A stretch of 64,000 bases of DNA from Prochilodus magdalenae (GCA_024036415.1 JAMWET010001367.1:432001-496000), one strand, 5' to 3'. Positions 11,881 to 23,781 are shown, counted from the stretch's first letter. The notes: a model not told the origin generated them from the sequence alone. Made by a program: numbers and translations.

Positions 11881-12872
11881 TAAACATCACTAGGGGAAGC
11901 CAAGAGGCAAATGTATACTGTAGCTAATTGAAATATCCAATCAATTCACATGTAGAGAACTCATTAGTTAGAAGACTTTTCAAACATTGCATTAGTATTG
12001 ATCGATACTAATTGATAAGGGCCGTGAAATCTTCTCATCAGTTACTAAATATACAATTCCTTAATTCCTTTTAAACTACTTAAGTTGATTTGGATTTGGG
12101 AGGTGCTGTGTTATAGACAGAAACAGCAGTCCTAAGAGGGGCACAATGATTCCATTCTTCTGGTGAGGCAAGACCCAACATATCATCAGTCATCGAATAT
12201 TACTGTCAATTTCAGCAAATTACTGGGTAGGCTACTAGTCGTTTTACTTTCACAGCAAACTGCTGCAGGTTAATGGTCAATAATAGTAAAATAGCAACTG
12301 TATACTGTAACGTAACTGTAACTAAGGTCAGAAGTTTAATCTCCTAAAACAAGAGAACATAACTCAATTGCTGGGGACCTAACACCAACTGTATTCCTAA
12401 GGGCTCTGGATAGGGGGGCCCACCGCTCTGAGAAATTGTGCTCACTGCTTGAGTGGGGGTGTGTTTCAATGCACAGATGGGTCAAATGTGGAGGTAGAAT
12501 TGCTCTGTATGCAAACACAATTGGTCAGAGGTTCTAAGTTCAGAAAAAGTTTGCCAGTGGCAATAAATTTTGTCAATCATTCAATCAATCAAACAAACAA
12601 TCAGCCTATATCTTTGATGTTTTTAAAACACAGATTTGGAATCATTTGAATATAGTAAACTTGATAAATGGTGTTAAAATGTAATAAAATGTTTTTGTTT
12701 CTATCGCATCTAGCTATGTGGTACACCTCAACATCAACCTAACAGTAATTTGCTGTTTTATTGCAGAAAATATCTTTACAATTCCTTAGAAACAGTCTGA
12801 AATTGCGCTCAGGGTTATCTGAAGAAAAAGCTTTGGCACCCCCTCTTTTATCTGGTGGCCCCATGCTTTGCA
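11881..12872. other. No recognised feature
   Basis: AT-rich intergenic DNA leading into the foldback structure. A short CAAT/CAAA-rich run lies near 12570-12600. Confidence 0.5.
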
Positions 12873-13354
12873 TGTGTGGTGTTTGGACATCATTGTTACA
12901 ATGATGCTGTTTTTGATGGCATTTGTAGATGCTCCATTTTCCTTTCGTCTCAGCACTTTCAGCAGTCCAAACATCAACAAATCAACAATCCTATGAGTTT
13001 AAAAGATTTTAATTTTACACTAAAACCAGGTGGGACAGACTGACATCAGTATAGATAATGGTAATTTACACGTATTAACATTTTTGCTCCATGATTGGAA
13101 AAACATGCAAAAGTGAAACTAACTTTACAGCTAATGACGTGTTATGTAAAAGCAGAGTAAACTTCAGATTCAGATCTCAGTAAATACTTATAAAACTAAA
13201 ATACATACTACAATATTATTCAGATAAAATCAGGTGAGTTTGCGTATATGTGGTGTTACTGTAATCCTTCATGGTTAATACTGTTTTCATAAGAAACTGT
13301 AACCTGATGGCTGTGGTTTACTGTAACATGATGTCAGCATTGTGTTTCCCACCA
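12873..13354 (+). repeat. Left arm of a 1.36-kb foldback (inverted repeat)
   Basis: This arm is nearly identical to the reverse complement of 13731-14229. The outer end is TGTGGTGTTTGGAC and the inner end is GTGTTTCCCACCA. Differences are scattered single bases plus a length difference of roughly 20 bp near 13220. The minus strand of this arm carries an open stretch beginning MFGLLKVLRRKENGAST that is also present in the other arm. Confidence 0.9.
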
Positions 13355-13730
13355 TGGGCTTTGCATGGTCTGCATACCCCCTATTTGCACCCTTGCTGAA
13401 AGCTACTTAGACAGTAAGCTTAAGACCACTTTAAGACGACTCCAGACAAACCTTTCAGAAACTCCAAACCTGTTAACAAGAGAGCGCAATCTCAAAGCGG
13501 GCCATAAATTATGTGCCTTACCAAACAATCTTTATCAGATTCTTTCCTGTCATCAAATATCTGGCATATGCTTGGGCACAATATCAGAGTGATGTTAAAT
13601 AATAATCTTCTCAGATTATCCTTTGGCAAAAGGTATCTATAACCCAGTCTTTACTCTGATTGTGAAGCGTAAATATTAAACATGTTCAATATTGATGACT
13701 CGGCGTTCTGTACTGTGGACACTGATTCTC
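13355..13730. other. Spacer (loop) of the foldback
   Basis: 376 bp of unique sequence between the two arms. An ORF of about 75 codons (13365-13592) has no recognisable motif. Confidence 0.7.
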
Positions 13731-14229
13731 TGGTGGGAAACACAATGCTGACATCACGTTACAGTAAACCACAGCCATCAGGTTACAGTTTCTTATGAAA
13801 ACAGTATTAACCATGAAGGATTACAGTAAAACCATATATACGCAAACTCACCTGATTTTATCTGAATGTGCTTCAGTTCAGCCTGTTGAAATTGTAGTAT
13901 GTATTTTCATTTTATAAGTATTTACTGAGATCTGAATCTGAAGTTTACTCTGCTTTTACATAACACGTCATTAGCTGTAAAGTTAGTTTCACTTTTGCAT
14001 GTTTTTCCAGTCATGGAGCAAAATGTTAATACGTGTAAATTATCATTATCTATACTGATGTCAGTCTGTCCCACCTGGATTTAGTGTAAAATTAAAATCT
14101 TTTAAACTCATAGGATTGTTGATTTGGTGATGTTTGGACTGCTGAAAGCGCTGAGACGAAAGGAAAATGGAGCATCTACAAATGCCATCAAAAACAGCAT
14201 CATTGTAACAAGTCCAAACACCCCACAAC
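13731..14229 (-). repeat. Right arm of the foldback
   Basis: Begins TGGTGGGAAACACAATGCTG and ends CCAAACACCCCACA, the inverted counterpart of the left arm. The plus strand carries MFGLLKALRRKENGAST, the twin of the left arm's frame. The high arm identity implies recent duplication or ongoing gene conversion. Confidence 0.9.
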
Positions 14230-14785
14230 AATATGAAGTATATGAGTTCATAAACCTTCTAGCAGTTGGAATGCAAATGATGATGATGATGATCACTTTT
14301 TTAGGTGGTCTGTATTTAGTAATTACTGACAAGGAGACTCTCAGACGAAGATCTACCTGAGCTTTCACCAGATTTCTAGTATAAGTGGCAGTGAGAGCTG
14401 TGCAGCTTTTAGCTGTTGACCTCAATGAACTGGATAATTCCACACTTTTAGGCTCAGCATACCATTTTTTCATTTTCCTGCTTTTTACCAGTTTCTCATG
14501 TTCCCATCTTCTCTGTAGTTCCAGTACAACAGCCTTTCAAATGTAAAACAAACCATTAAATAGAAAGAAGGAAGTGCAGTTTGTGTTCTTGTTGTTATTT
14601 AGTAATAAAATGACAGATGATCCAAACCAATTGTGGGCTCTGCTGGGCAAGTTACCAGCTGGAAATTGGGGAGGACCCAAATCCAAAGCAAAACGTGGGG
14701 AGAAAAAAAAGGTGAATGAACTATATCAATAAACAAGGTGGTTTGTTTATATAACCAATCTGTAAACAAAACAAACTATCTATCC
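14230..14785. other. No recognised feature
   Basis: Intergenic with a short ATG/ATC trinucleotide run at about 14276-14295. The 14108-14473 minus frame overlaps the foldback arm and shows no domain. Confidence 0.5.
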
Positions 14786-15392
14786 TGTGATGTTCTTCAT
14801 GAGTCATCCTGTTAGTGTTAACACCACTGGCAGATGGCTGGCTTCATGATGCAGATGATGCAGGACTACGTGTATGCAGACCATTACAATGACTGCCCTT
14901 AACATCACATCAGTGTTGCCAAAGACTGGTGCCAGACTGCCATGGAGTGATTTAGAACGGTAGCGGGTCATCTTCAGTGGCGAATCCCACTTTTGCGATG
15001 ACCCACGATAACATGTGTGGAGGCACCGTGGTCAGCACCAAGATGAATGGTATGTCCAGAAGGTCTGATGTCACTTCACCACCACCCCTACTGCAACATC
15101 TACAGGAACGGCATTAGAATATTCCAGCTGTATGGAAAGGATAACTACTAGGATACTATTAGGAACCTTTAGAAGCATACCAAGACATCTGGCATGTTGC
15201 ATGAGCAAACATGGCGGGCTGGATGTCATAATGAGAGACACTACTTCTGTATGTGTCGCTCGATACATATTTCCCATATCAGTCTATATTTATCATCATT
15301 TATTGTTGCTGGTCACCTTTATCTTTCTTTCCCAATTTCACTGCAATCCCACACTTCTTTCTGGGTGCAACTAGTCTTTTGATGATGAGTGT
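14786..15392 (+). mobile_element. Tc1/mariner family A, copy 4 (non-autonomous)
   Basis: Starts within the family sequence at ATGTTCTTCATGAGTCATCC (5' truncated). It keeps the DNA-binding/first-Asp coding region and then at about 15065-15080 shows the common junction GATGTCACTTCACCACC. The 3' end is intact: GTGCAACTAGTCTTTTGATG then ATGAGTGTA at about 15392. Several frameshifts are present. Confidence 0.8.
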
Positions 15393-15599
15393 AAATAGTA
15401 CTTCTTTTAAATTTGTACTAGAAAGTTATAGTTCTGTACTTTTGCCTAAATATAGTTTTAGGCCATACGCTTGAAGCTAGCTTACAAAGCCCTACTATTA
15501 CTGTCATCTACTCCAATTCCTTCCTAAAACTGGTTTAACCAAACATATTGGGGAAGTCTTTCCTGCTCACTTTCTCAGAGGGCTTTTGGGCTTTTGGGT

Positions 15600-16130
15600 A
15601 TGATACTTAACAAGAGTGTCACTTGTAACAAAAGTCGAGTGGCAAGGAATAGGGCTACCGTGTATGTAGAACTCCCTGCCGCTCACACCATGATTCATCT
15701 AATTCATCAGTGGCTTTCAGTCTGCTTGTATGGGCCTCATCAGACCCTTCATTTCTTGAAACGTCTAATAGCGCCTGATAACGTCTGATACTGCGGCTCA
15801 TTTATGAACCGCCTGTCTCTGTTGCAGTGCTACGTTGACTAGCAGATCAGAAAGCGATTAGCATTCGCAGGCACTCTGCTTTCTTGTTGCTGCTTGTGTT
15901 TATGCCTTCAGTCTCCTCCGTTTGATCATTACTCATCTAAAAGGTCCCCATGTGATGAAAAACACGAGCTACAAAGTGCCATGCCAATCTTACAGTCTCT
16001 TGCTAAAAAACTGGATACTTGGCTAAAAAGGGAAAAGCGATTCTTATCTGGCAGACTGACGCTTACTATTCCCAGCGTTTCAGCCAGCAATGACACACAT
16101 CCAACATGGTTTTTTTAATTATTCAGGATT
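15600..16130. promoter_or_regulatory. Candidate conserved non-coding block
   Basis: Non-repetitive, moderate GC. Contains a chain of similar 'CGTCTAATAGCGCC/CGTCTGATAC' words near 15759-15795. No credible exon. Regulatory role is only a possibility. Confidence 0.25.
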
Positions 16131-16239
16131 TGCATGTTGCATTTTGCTTTGTACTGTGTTGCTTTTATTTTTGGGGGTGTTGCCAATGTCTACAGCTCGG
16201 TTGGGAATAACCTAGCAAGTAATTCAGTGGCGACGGTTT

Positions 16240-17270
16240 TTCAACATCTCTCCTAACATCTCTCCGCTCATTAAAAAGTATTAAGTATTAAGGCTCCATT
16301 GCGAAAGCTTCCATCTCCAGCTTCGATTAGCAGTTGCATGAATACTAGATGGTGCCAACACGGAGCACTGCTATGCCTTGCGCAGAGAGCTAAAACAGGT
16401 GCACCCTCGGGTGCAATAAATTACTGAGGAGCTTCGTCCTATTCCCAGGAAGCCTTTAGAGCAGCACCCGAGGGATGGGGGACGCAGGCCACACAGGCCT
16501 GGTTTTATGGCCCGAGCCGCCTGCCGTGGCTTGTTAAATTTAATGTTCGTACGTAACAAACGAGGGGGCTGTGGCCGTGTCCAGTTCTGCACTGTCAACA
16601 TGGAGGAGCTTGGCAATTCCAGGGAGAAGCCGTCAGATTAAAAAAAAACATCCCCATAATGAATAATTTATGATTGTATATTAATTTCATGGTCCAATAA
16701 GATGCTGGACCGGCGGCACAGAGCTGGCAAGTCTGCTGTGGGAGCCTGTCTGAGATTCGCAGAGAGGTGAGAACATTAGCTTTGACAAGAGAGAAGCTTT
16801 TAGCACCCCGCAGAACAATAGGCTCATTTTGTCCACTGATTACAATTGCTTTGATGTTCCCTGAGTGTCTCACATCCAAGCTCCTATTTATAAATCGTCT
16901 CATCAATTCTGATGCTATCTTTATTAAATGGAGCTTTTTGATTTCCTGGCTTTTTTTTGTTGTTGCTCTTGTTTTGGCTAATGCCGTTAATGGGAGTCAG
17001 CTTCATTAGTCATTAATGCAGCAAAGGGTGTCTTAAGGTACCGGCACTCTCCCAGGCACATCTCAGATCTTAGGAATGGACTTTTGTATCCAAGGACTTC
17101 CTCATAAACCTCAGACATAGTCACTGCAGTTCAGTTCAAGCACATGCTCCTGACTCCTTGCCTGGACCTGGCTTGATTTGCACCCCTTGACTCGCACGGA
17201 TGCCCAGACAACTGAATTTGCATGATTAAATTAGGATGCTTTCACAGATATGCTAGCCCCCATATTTTGC
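16240..17270. promoter_or_regulatory. Strong candidate cluster of conserved non-coding elements
   Basis: About 1 kb without transposon signatures. It has many AT-core motifs embedded in mixed composition: AATAATTTATGATTG (16660), TTAATTTCATGG, TCCAATAAGATGC (a CCAAT-type word), TTTATAAATCGTC, TCATTAGTCATTAATGC (17005). This texture is typical of developmental enhancers in vertebrate gene deserts. All ORFs across it are motif-free. The call needs an alignment to other fish or tetrapod genomes. Confidence 0.4.
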
Positions 17271-17379
17271 CTGTCGTGGCCAATTTGGGTTTATTTACGT
17301 CCCCCCCAACACCCCCCACCCCCACCCTTCTTTGACTGCAGTAAATTCTATTCTCATTTTTACCACCTCCAATAGTGGA

Positions 17380-18290
17380 GAGTGTTCCTCTCGTTCACAT
17401 TAATTTATTTATTTTTATATGAATTTTTCTTGCGCAGTCTCCCAAGGCAATGGGGTGTAAGCTTGAGCAGAAGGTTTGATATCTTCCCCCAAAAAAGGAA
17501 GGATGGAAAGAAAAAATCAGATCAGTCTGCGGGACCCTTGTGAATCGCATAGCCTCGAATTTCGCCCCCCTCCGATCTTTTAACATCAGAGAACATGAGC
17601 ATGGAGTTTAAAAGCTCATTGAAGCCGAAGACCTGGGGCAGATTTACCGCGAACCAAGGATCGTCCCAAGCGAGCCACCACAGATGGGCTCTTTTGCATA
17701 TTTCAGATCAGATCTTCCAAAGCTAGCAGGCAAATTCACCTCTTCGGACCCTACGGTCAAAACCGGCCAGACTCTTTCATTTCTCTAAAGACAAAAATAT
17801 GAATAAATAAATATATAACTCCACCTTCAGGAAAGCTTTGTAGCCTGTGTGACTGGGTGTTTATAGAGTACTACTTCATTACACGTGGCCTAACAAACGC
17901 CTCTCGTGTTCTTTACGAAATGGCCTCCCATTCATGAGGATTTAGATTTTCCGTACTAAATGTGATTAGGACTCGCGCTTGGTGTTTACCATTTCAAAGC
18001 CTGAGAGTGATCTTCTGGCTGCGTATCGCAAACAGTAAACAAAGGCGGCCACTGTTTTGTTGACTTCAGCAAACCTAATTGTGTAATCTTTTTGCTCCCA
18101 GGGTTTAATGTTGTTTTTCGTGAAGCACCTTGGGAATTTGTCAGTAGTCCCTGACTTAAAACGCATGTATGCATTCGTTGTTTGCATTTGGCTGTCAGAA
18201 TATCAATCGCTCCCCTGGTGCCGGTGCGGCTGAAAGCCAACGATAACAGCGTTGTTAAAAACATGGAGCTACTTTAGATGACACTAGTCT
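17380..18290. promoter_or_regulatory. Candidate conserved non-coding block
   Basis: Unique sequence with higher GC (17580-17780) and motifs such as CTTTTGCATATTTCAG (octamer/POU-like) near 17690 and TGTGATTAGGAC near 17960. No coding evidence. Confidence 0.3.
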
Positions 18291-18448
18291 GACCTGTACC
18301 CAACCTTTTAAAACCCCAAAAATGTCTATGAGAATCAAAGTCACACAAATGTACTTTTGTTTTGCAGTGTTATTCAAATGGAATTATGTAATTACCTAGG
18401 GGGCCCAAACACGGGTACCCAAACTACAACACATTTAATCAACAAAGG

Positions 18449-18962
18449 TGTCAGGCCGCCCCAGGAGGGGCACTCCTGGGACACTTCTCATGCCGGCCAC
18501 CAGAGGTCCAACTCACCGGAGTTCTGAGGTTTTCGCGCCCGCTCCCTTTCACCTAGCCCCTCCTGCACCTGTCCCCTCACCTGCTGCTCATCCCTAATAA
18601 TTATCCTCCCCTTTAAGTTGGCCTTCCGATTCCTAGGTGTTTGTGGAGCATTAACCACCATACTGGCTTCTGGGAGAGCTTCAGTGTCCCTGAAAACCCC
18701 CTGGTTAACTTCTGTTTGTTGTTGTTGTTTCAGACTACTCCCTCAGTTCCGGGTCCTTGACTTCTCTGGCTCTTAGTTTGGTGTTTTGGAGATCTTCTGA
18801 GCATTTTTCTATTTTGCTTTGACTTTGCTGAGACTTTTGCTTTGGACAACTTATGGGCGTTACTGTCTTTGGACTCTTTCTGTTTGTATATTTGCTGCTG
18901 CATATAGTTGGACAAATAAAGCCTATGGATCCGACACCTGAGTCTGGCCTGCCAACATTACA
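18449..18962. mobile_element. Solo LTR of an LTR retrotransposon, perfect 5-bp TSD
   Basis: A 514-bp unit begins TGTCAGGCCGCC and ends CCAACATTACA. The canonical TG...CA ends are flanked by a perfect 5-bp direct repeat AAAGG at 18444-18448 and 18963-18967. An AATAAA polyadenylation signal lies near 18915 in a T-rich 3' half, as in a plus-oriented LTR. No gag, pol or second LTR is nearby, so the internal part was lost by LTR-LTR recombination. A 5-bp duplication fits Ty3/Gypsy or BEL-type elements; the family is not determined. Confidence 0.85.
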
Positions 18963-19142
18963 AAAGGCTTTTAAAAAGGACAGTTCATTTGTCACCACCA
19001 TCAGAACAAAAGCCTGTATCTCCATTTTTATTTTATTTTTATTATATTTTTTATTTTTTCCAAGATCTAAAGATGCCAGCAGGTCTCAGTGTTGTGTGCA
19101 ATTTAAGAAGTAATGGTAGCAGTTTAATGATTGGGCTAAAAG

Positions 19143-19777
19143 ACACACTGACCATCCATAATATTAAAACCACCTCCGTGTATCTACACTCATTTTGTCA
19201 GTTGTTTAGTTGTACAATTACCGACTGTCCAGCTGGTGTGAGGGGATCCATACAGCAGTGCTGTGGGAGTGTTTAAACACTGTGTCCACTCACCGTCCAC
19301 TCTATTAGACACTTCTACCCTGCTTGTCCACCTTGTAGATGTAAAGTCAGAGATGACAGGTAATCTGCTCCTGCACAGTTTGTGCTGGTTATCTTTCAGT
19401 CATTCGTCAGTGGTCACAGGACGCTACCCACAGAACACTGCCCACAGGACGCTGCCTCCAATAGGACGCTAATTGGCAGGATTCTCTGTCCAGCAGTGAC
19501 ACTGAGGAACACTGATGCACTCATACCAGCACAACACACACTAAAATACCACCATGTCAGTGTCACTGCAGTGTTAAGAACCACCCACATAATACCTCTA
19601 CGATGGGCATCTGGGGAAATCCTGGCTATTAAAGAATAAGGTAAAAGAGGATTAATAAAGTATATAGAGAAACAGATGAACTACAGAACTACAGCATACA
19701 TCTATATGGCAAGTGGAGCTGATAAAATGGCCAGTGAGTGTAGAAACAAGGTTTAAATATTTGGGGTGATCGGTGTA
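19143..19777. mobile_element. Long-TIR non-autonomous DNA element common in fish
   Basis: The left end contains ATTAAAACCACCTCCGTG and TCTACACTCA. The right end contains GGAGCTGATAAAATGGCC, then AGTGAGTGTAGAAACAAGG and GATCGGTGTAC. Read inward, the two ends are inverted copies of one another (ACACCGATCA..., TCTACACTCACTGGCC, TTTTATCAGCTCC). The interior includes AGACACTTCTACC, GTCAGTGTCACTGCAGTG and CACAGGACGCT duplications. I recognise this as a widespread fish interspersed repeat; I cannot state its formal name. Short ORFs across it are not protein genes. Confidence 0.7.
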
Positions 19778-20029
19778 CAATAAGACCGTATACCATGCAG
19801 GTACGACAGGTTTGATGGATTATTTCTAATATGCAAGTTTAGTGATTCTTATCCAAGTACTACTCCGCTGTGGCGAAAGTAGCACTAAATTCAGGGAACT
19901 CAAAGCTTTAAAGATCTTTCTTATGGTGAGTTCTAGCAGTTGTAAAAGAGGAGAATACCAATACTGCTGATGACAAGTCTTGCACGGGAGCGAAGCTGAC
20001 TTTAGGAACTGTAGCCAGCAACCTTTTAA

Positions 20030-20340
20030 GCCAGAGGAGTCCAGACTTATCTCCAAAGGACTGGTGTGGATGCAGGTTTTCGTTCCAACTAAGCAGAAGC
20101 ACAAGTAATGAATTGCTTGACGACTGAGACCAATTGTTTTAATGAGTAGAACTGAGTGTACTCCAGACATCCCTGCTTTAGACTTTGGACTGAGAGCCAC
20201 ATTCCAGACAGTGAAAATGAATAGAGTTTCAATGGTTCCATTGCATCTGAGCTTGGTACTAGCCAGGTAAGACAGATTAAATGAGCCGAGGATGGTAACT
20301 TCCAGCAACGTAGATGCTCCAAAAACTCCCCCATTCTCTA
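20030..20340. repeat. Fragment of a fish interspersed MITE-like repeat
   Basis: Contains GGATGCAGGTTTTCGTTCC and adjoining sequence, part of a short repeat frequent in fish genomes. The 194-codon open frame on the minus strand (19826-20410) runs through this repeat and is therefore not accepted as a gene. Confidence 0.4.
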
Positions 20341-20414
20341 TGAGCTCGTCCTGCTTGATCCTCTCACCACTGATAAAAACGTGGTAGAGTAAAAGTAGTT
20401 TAGTGAGCATTTAG

Positions 20415-20971
20415 TAAACAGTGATGGCCTCCATGAGTCATGCAGGACTACATGCACAGAGACCGTTACTACAACTGCTCTTAACACCACGTCAGCATCT
20501 CCACTGGTGTCATCCCAGACTGTCATGGAGTCACTCAAAAAGGCAGCGAGTTATCTTTAGTGGTGAGTCCCGAGATCTGTGTATGGAGGCACTGTGGCCA
20601 GAGTCAAGATGAACATTTTCTTGTCACACGTCATACGTCCAGAAGGCCTGGTGTCACACCACCTCCACCCCTACTGCAAAGTCTGCAGGAACTGTGTGAA
20701 AATATTCAAACTGCATTAAATGGATTATCGAAGGACACCATTAGGAAGCTCTACAACTCCAAGCTAAGACGTCTGGTATGTGGCACTTACAAACATAGTG
20801 GCCTAAAATCGTACTGAGTGACACTGCTGTATGTGCAGCTTAATAAATATCGCCCATATCAGTCTAAATTATTCATAATTTATTGTTCCTGCTAACCTAT
20901 ATCTTCCTTCCCAATAGCATTTTAATCGGACACTTCTTCCTGGGTGCAACTATACATTTGATGATGAATGT
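20415..20971 (+). mobile_element. Tc1/mariner family A, copy 5 (non-autonomous)
   Basis: Best preserved coding remnants of the family. One frame reads LHAQRPLLQLLLTPR and SRLSW-like codons, then VIFSGES (first catalytic region, Asp replaced by Gly), then LWPES. A second frame reads TRHTSRRPGVTPPPPLLQSL followed by LCENIQTALNGLSKDTIRK. The jump VT-to-PPPPLLQ at about 20658 is the shared internal deletion. A small extra deletion lies just inside the 5' end (ATGAGTCA to TGCAGG). The 3' terminus is GTGCAACTATACATTTGATG, ending near 20971. Confidence 0.85.
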
Positions 20972-21039
20972 CCAGCCTTAAGGATTTTAACCTACTCTCG
21001 AAATGATAGCTACTAATAGGATCAGCTAGAAAAAGTTAG

Positions 21040-21480
21040 CTTCCACTGTTTTCCACTTTCTCCTGAGGACCCTCCCTCTCCCTTTCAAGCTGTTTGTTTC
21101 ATTCCCTCTTCTCCTCCACTCTTTCCCCATAATTGAATTCATAGCCGGGTCCAGGAACCGCAGGTGTTCGTCCCTATCAGTCGCCCACTGAGGTTGGATC
21201 TGGCTTTCTGTGCCTGGTATTTCTGATCGGACTAATGTTTATCTTTCAGATGAGTAATGAGTCCCCGCGGTCTTGAAGCTATTCTGCAACACAGAGCGAG
21301 ACAGATTCTAATTCTACAGTGCCACGAGAGCATGAAAATTCAGGTATTAGGGCCTAATCCTCATCTCCTGGCTTTGCTCCATGCCATCATTTTTTCCCCA
21401 TGTTTTTGTGCATTGTTTGTTTTTTTTATTGCCTGGAAGTAACATCAAAGGACAAGGTTCTGATGCCACGCGAGTGCTTT
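21040..21480. promoter_or_regulatory. Candidate conserved non-coding block
   Basis: Non-repetitive, moderate-GC sequence (CTCCCTTTCAAGC..., GATGAGTAATGAGTCCCCG..., GGGCCTAATCCTCATC). No supported exon. Regulatory role is speculative. Confidence 0.25.
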
Positions 21481-21559
21481 CATATCACAGGGTTGCTCAT
21501 CTTTTTTTTCCCCCTGTCAAATATGAATATAAATTTTGTTTTGAAATACAAAGATCCGC

Positions 21560-21655
21560 CTGCAACTGGCAGCGAGTTGGATTGATGCAAAGAATAATCT
21601 GCACCGCTTCAATATTTACAGTCTGTCACTTTGAAGAGTCCATCTACGGCATGCA
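21560..21655 (+). repeat. Direct repeat, copy 1 (pair with 22243-22352)
   Basis: Shares GCGAGTTGGATTGATGCAAA, ATATTTACAGTCTGT and GAGTCCATCTA with the second copy 690 bp downstream. Confidence 0.75.
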
Positions 21656-21934
21656 GCATCAAACATCCTTTGACAAAAGGAGAGCAACTTCATTATCTGT
21701 TGATGCTGATGTTATATTCATGTTGAACAGCCCCTATAAAATATCTTAATGGTATATATGATGGTAATGTAAAGCTCTGAGCATACTGCAATGCTTTCAG
21801 TGTTTGTTTTTGTACTTTTATGTGTCTTTTTTTTATCCGTGATTTGTACATGTTTTCTAGGACGTATAGTCCTCTAGCCCCTTTAATAAAAGCCTTACTA
21901 AAAAGACTAAGAAAATCGTGCATTCAATTAAATT

Positions 21935-22020
21935 TCATTCAACTTTATTGTTATTACAATACGGGGTGTACAGTAGAACAAAACCCTACCAGGCTACTTC
22001 TCCAGTGAAGGAAAAAAAGA
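21935..22020 (-). repeat. Probable LINE 3'-tail fragment, antisense
   Basis: AATTTCATTCAACTTTATTG then TTATTACAATACGG resembles, in reverse, the conserved 3' end of fish non-LTR elements (CAATAAAGTTGAATGAAATT). Very short. Confidence 0.4.
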
Positions 22021-22213
22021 AACACAAAAAAAAACCAGATAAATCAGTCTATAACATATATGTCATAATGTTGGTAGAACTCAGGTGCCAACAGCAGTCA
22101 GCATATGCAGAAGAGGGAAACACAGCTCAGTGTTCCATGTACATATTCTATGTTATATATAGATTAGATATATATATATGTATATATGATATATGTAATA
22201 TATGTAATGTCCA

Positions 22214-22242
22214 GCTAATTTATATATATATATATATATATA
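22214..22242. repeat. (TA)n microsatellite
   Basis: Short TA run separating the two copies of the local direct repeat. Related TA-rich words start at 22150. Confidence 0.8.
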
Positions 22243-22352
22243 CTGCAGGCGAGTTCGATTGATACAAAGAACAATCAAAGAATAATCAAACAAGGAATAA
22301 TTCAGTATTTACAGTCTGTACTACTTTGAGGAGTCCATCTATGCAGCGTATA
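22243..22352 (+). repeat. Direct repeat, copy 2
   Basis: Matches 21560-21655 with an internal expansion of an AAAGAATAATC/AAACAAGGAATAATT motif. Confidence 0.75.
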
Positions 22353-22528
22353 CATGTCAATCCAGTGTGTGTGGGAGTGGGACAACATATAAATGTAGAA
22401 AAATCCAGCTAATTAATAAATAGTGTATAAGCAGTAAAAAAAAATCACCCAGGAATTAGCATAATTGACATACAGGAAAAGAACTATATAATCAGTAATA
22501 AAGTATAAATTCATGCTTAATTCAGTGC

Positions 22529-22672
22529 TCCAGTTACCCTTCACATTGTGTTGACAATGTTTGATGCGCCTTGCAACAAAAATGGTCCAAAATTGCGTGG
22601 AACCAATGTATGTTTAGATTACCTGTCATTCAAAGTTGAAACAGCTTCCATCAAGATACATTTGTGCAATTT
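22529..22672 (+). repeat. Dispersed direct repeat, copy 1 (pair with 23782-23926)
   Basis: Both copies share TGTTTGATGCGCCTTGCAAC, GTGGAACCAATGTATG and GCTTCCATCAAGATACATTT. The ORF starting in this copy (to 22832) has no motif; frame conservation between copies is not evident, so I treat it as a repeat and not a gene. Confidence 0.8.
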
Positions 22673-22832
22673 ACTTAATAACTGCAAAAACAACCACTTA
22701 CATTATTGTGCTACAGAGATGGCAGAGGCTGTAGACGGTCAGTTGGCCTCACCTGTGGAAAGTGCTCTTAAAAAAAAAATCCAAGATACCACAATTGAGC
22801 TGAGTAAAGGACGTCTGACATTGCAGTGGTGA

Positions 22833-23781
22833 TTATTTTAGGAGAAAATTATTTATTTTTGTACTGAGTATGTCAAATATGCCATTTCGGCTTGTACGAG
22901 GCAGGAGCAGCCATAACGTCTACTTTGCAAGTAAGAGTGGGAAGAATTCTAGTGGGAATGGGCACGAATGGAACCTCGACTACACCGCAATCTATGAATA
23001 ATTAGACAATAATTAGTGACATTGAGTTTTGATGTTTTTCCTGGGTACTTCAGCACACTGAGTTTACAACTAAATAATAACTCTGAGGTTAAACTACAAG
23101 TTGTCAGCTTTGTATTGTATGGGTGACCCTACTGAGTGATTTTAACACAAGAAATCATGTTCACCGCACAAACTGCACTGCAGATTCTGGTAAAAGATTT
23201 CAACCGTTATTAATTATTACTGGAGGTCTGTACCTATAGTGCATCTGTGGGAGAAACATCAATTCCCTAAGATCAAGCCACGGTGGGCTTCCATGCCATA
23301 CATGTTAAAGCCTAAACAAAAACCCTTATAATATACATTTATGGGATGTTAGCAATACACTAAAGCATGAACAATCTTACCCACTTGAGAGTAAACATTA
23401 ATGTTTGAAGCTTGTAACAGAATATTAACCTTTATTTTTCACAGTGAGTCCTTCAAAGCCCCAGGGCACAGTTCTGGCTTCGAGCTATTCTGTAGTCTGA
23501 TGATTACACATCAGACATCAGACCACAGCAATGGCAAATTTCTGTTTAACTTTAAATGATTTATATTTATGTGAGTACTGTAGGTGCTGTTGATCTATGT
23601 TAATGCATGTGTCCAATCATGTTCGCATTTACAGCATAAATATTATACAATAACATTAAACTAACACCTTAAAATGAGTGGAGAGTTCCTGCGTAACTGT
23701 TATGTGGGTACAGTGAAAATACAGATGAATAATGTAGACATTGTTAGGGGGTAGTATAGTATAACTAAACAATGTCTCCAT
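22833..23781. other. No recognised feature
   Basis: AT-rich intergenic segment between the two direct repeats. Confidence 0.5.

Noticed and set aside
12786..12980. ORF pair in the foldback arms as a genuine duplicated gene
   Set aside because: The shared part is only about 28 codons and the two frames diverge outside the arms. No family match, so I report the structure and not a gene.
19826..20410. 194-codon ORF on the minus strand, the longest in the window
   Set aside because: It crosses a fish interspersed repeat fragment (GGATGCAGGTTTTCGTTCC region) and has no domain, so it is likely a chance frame.
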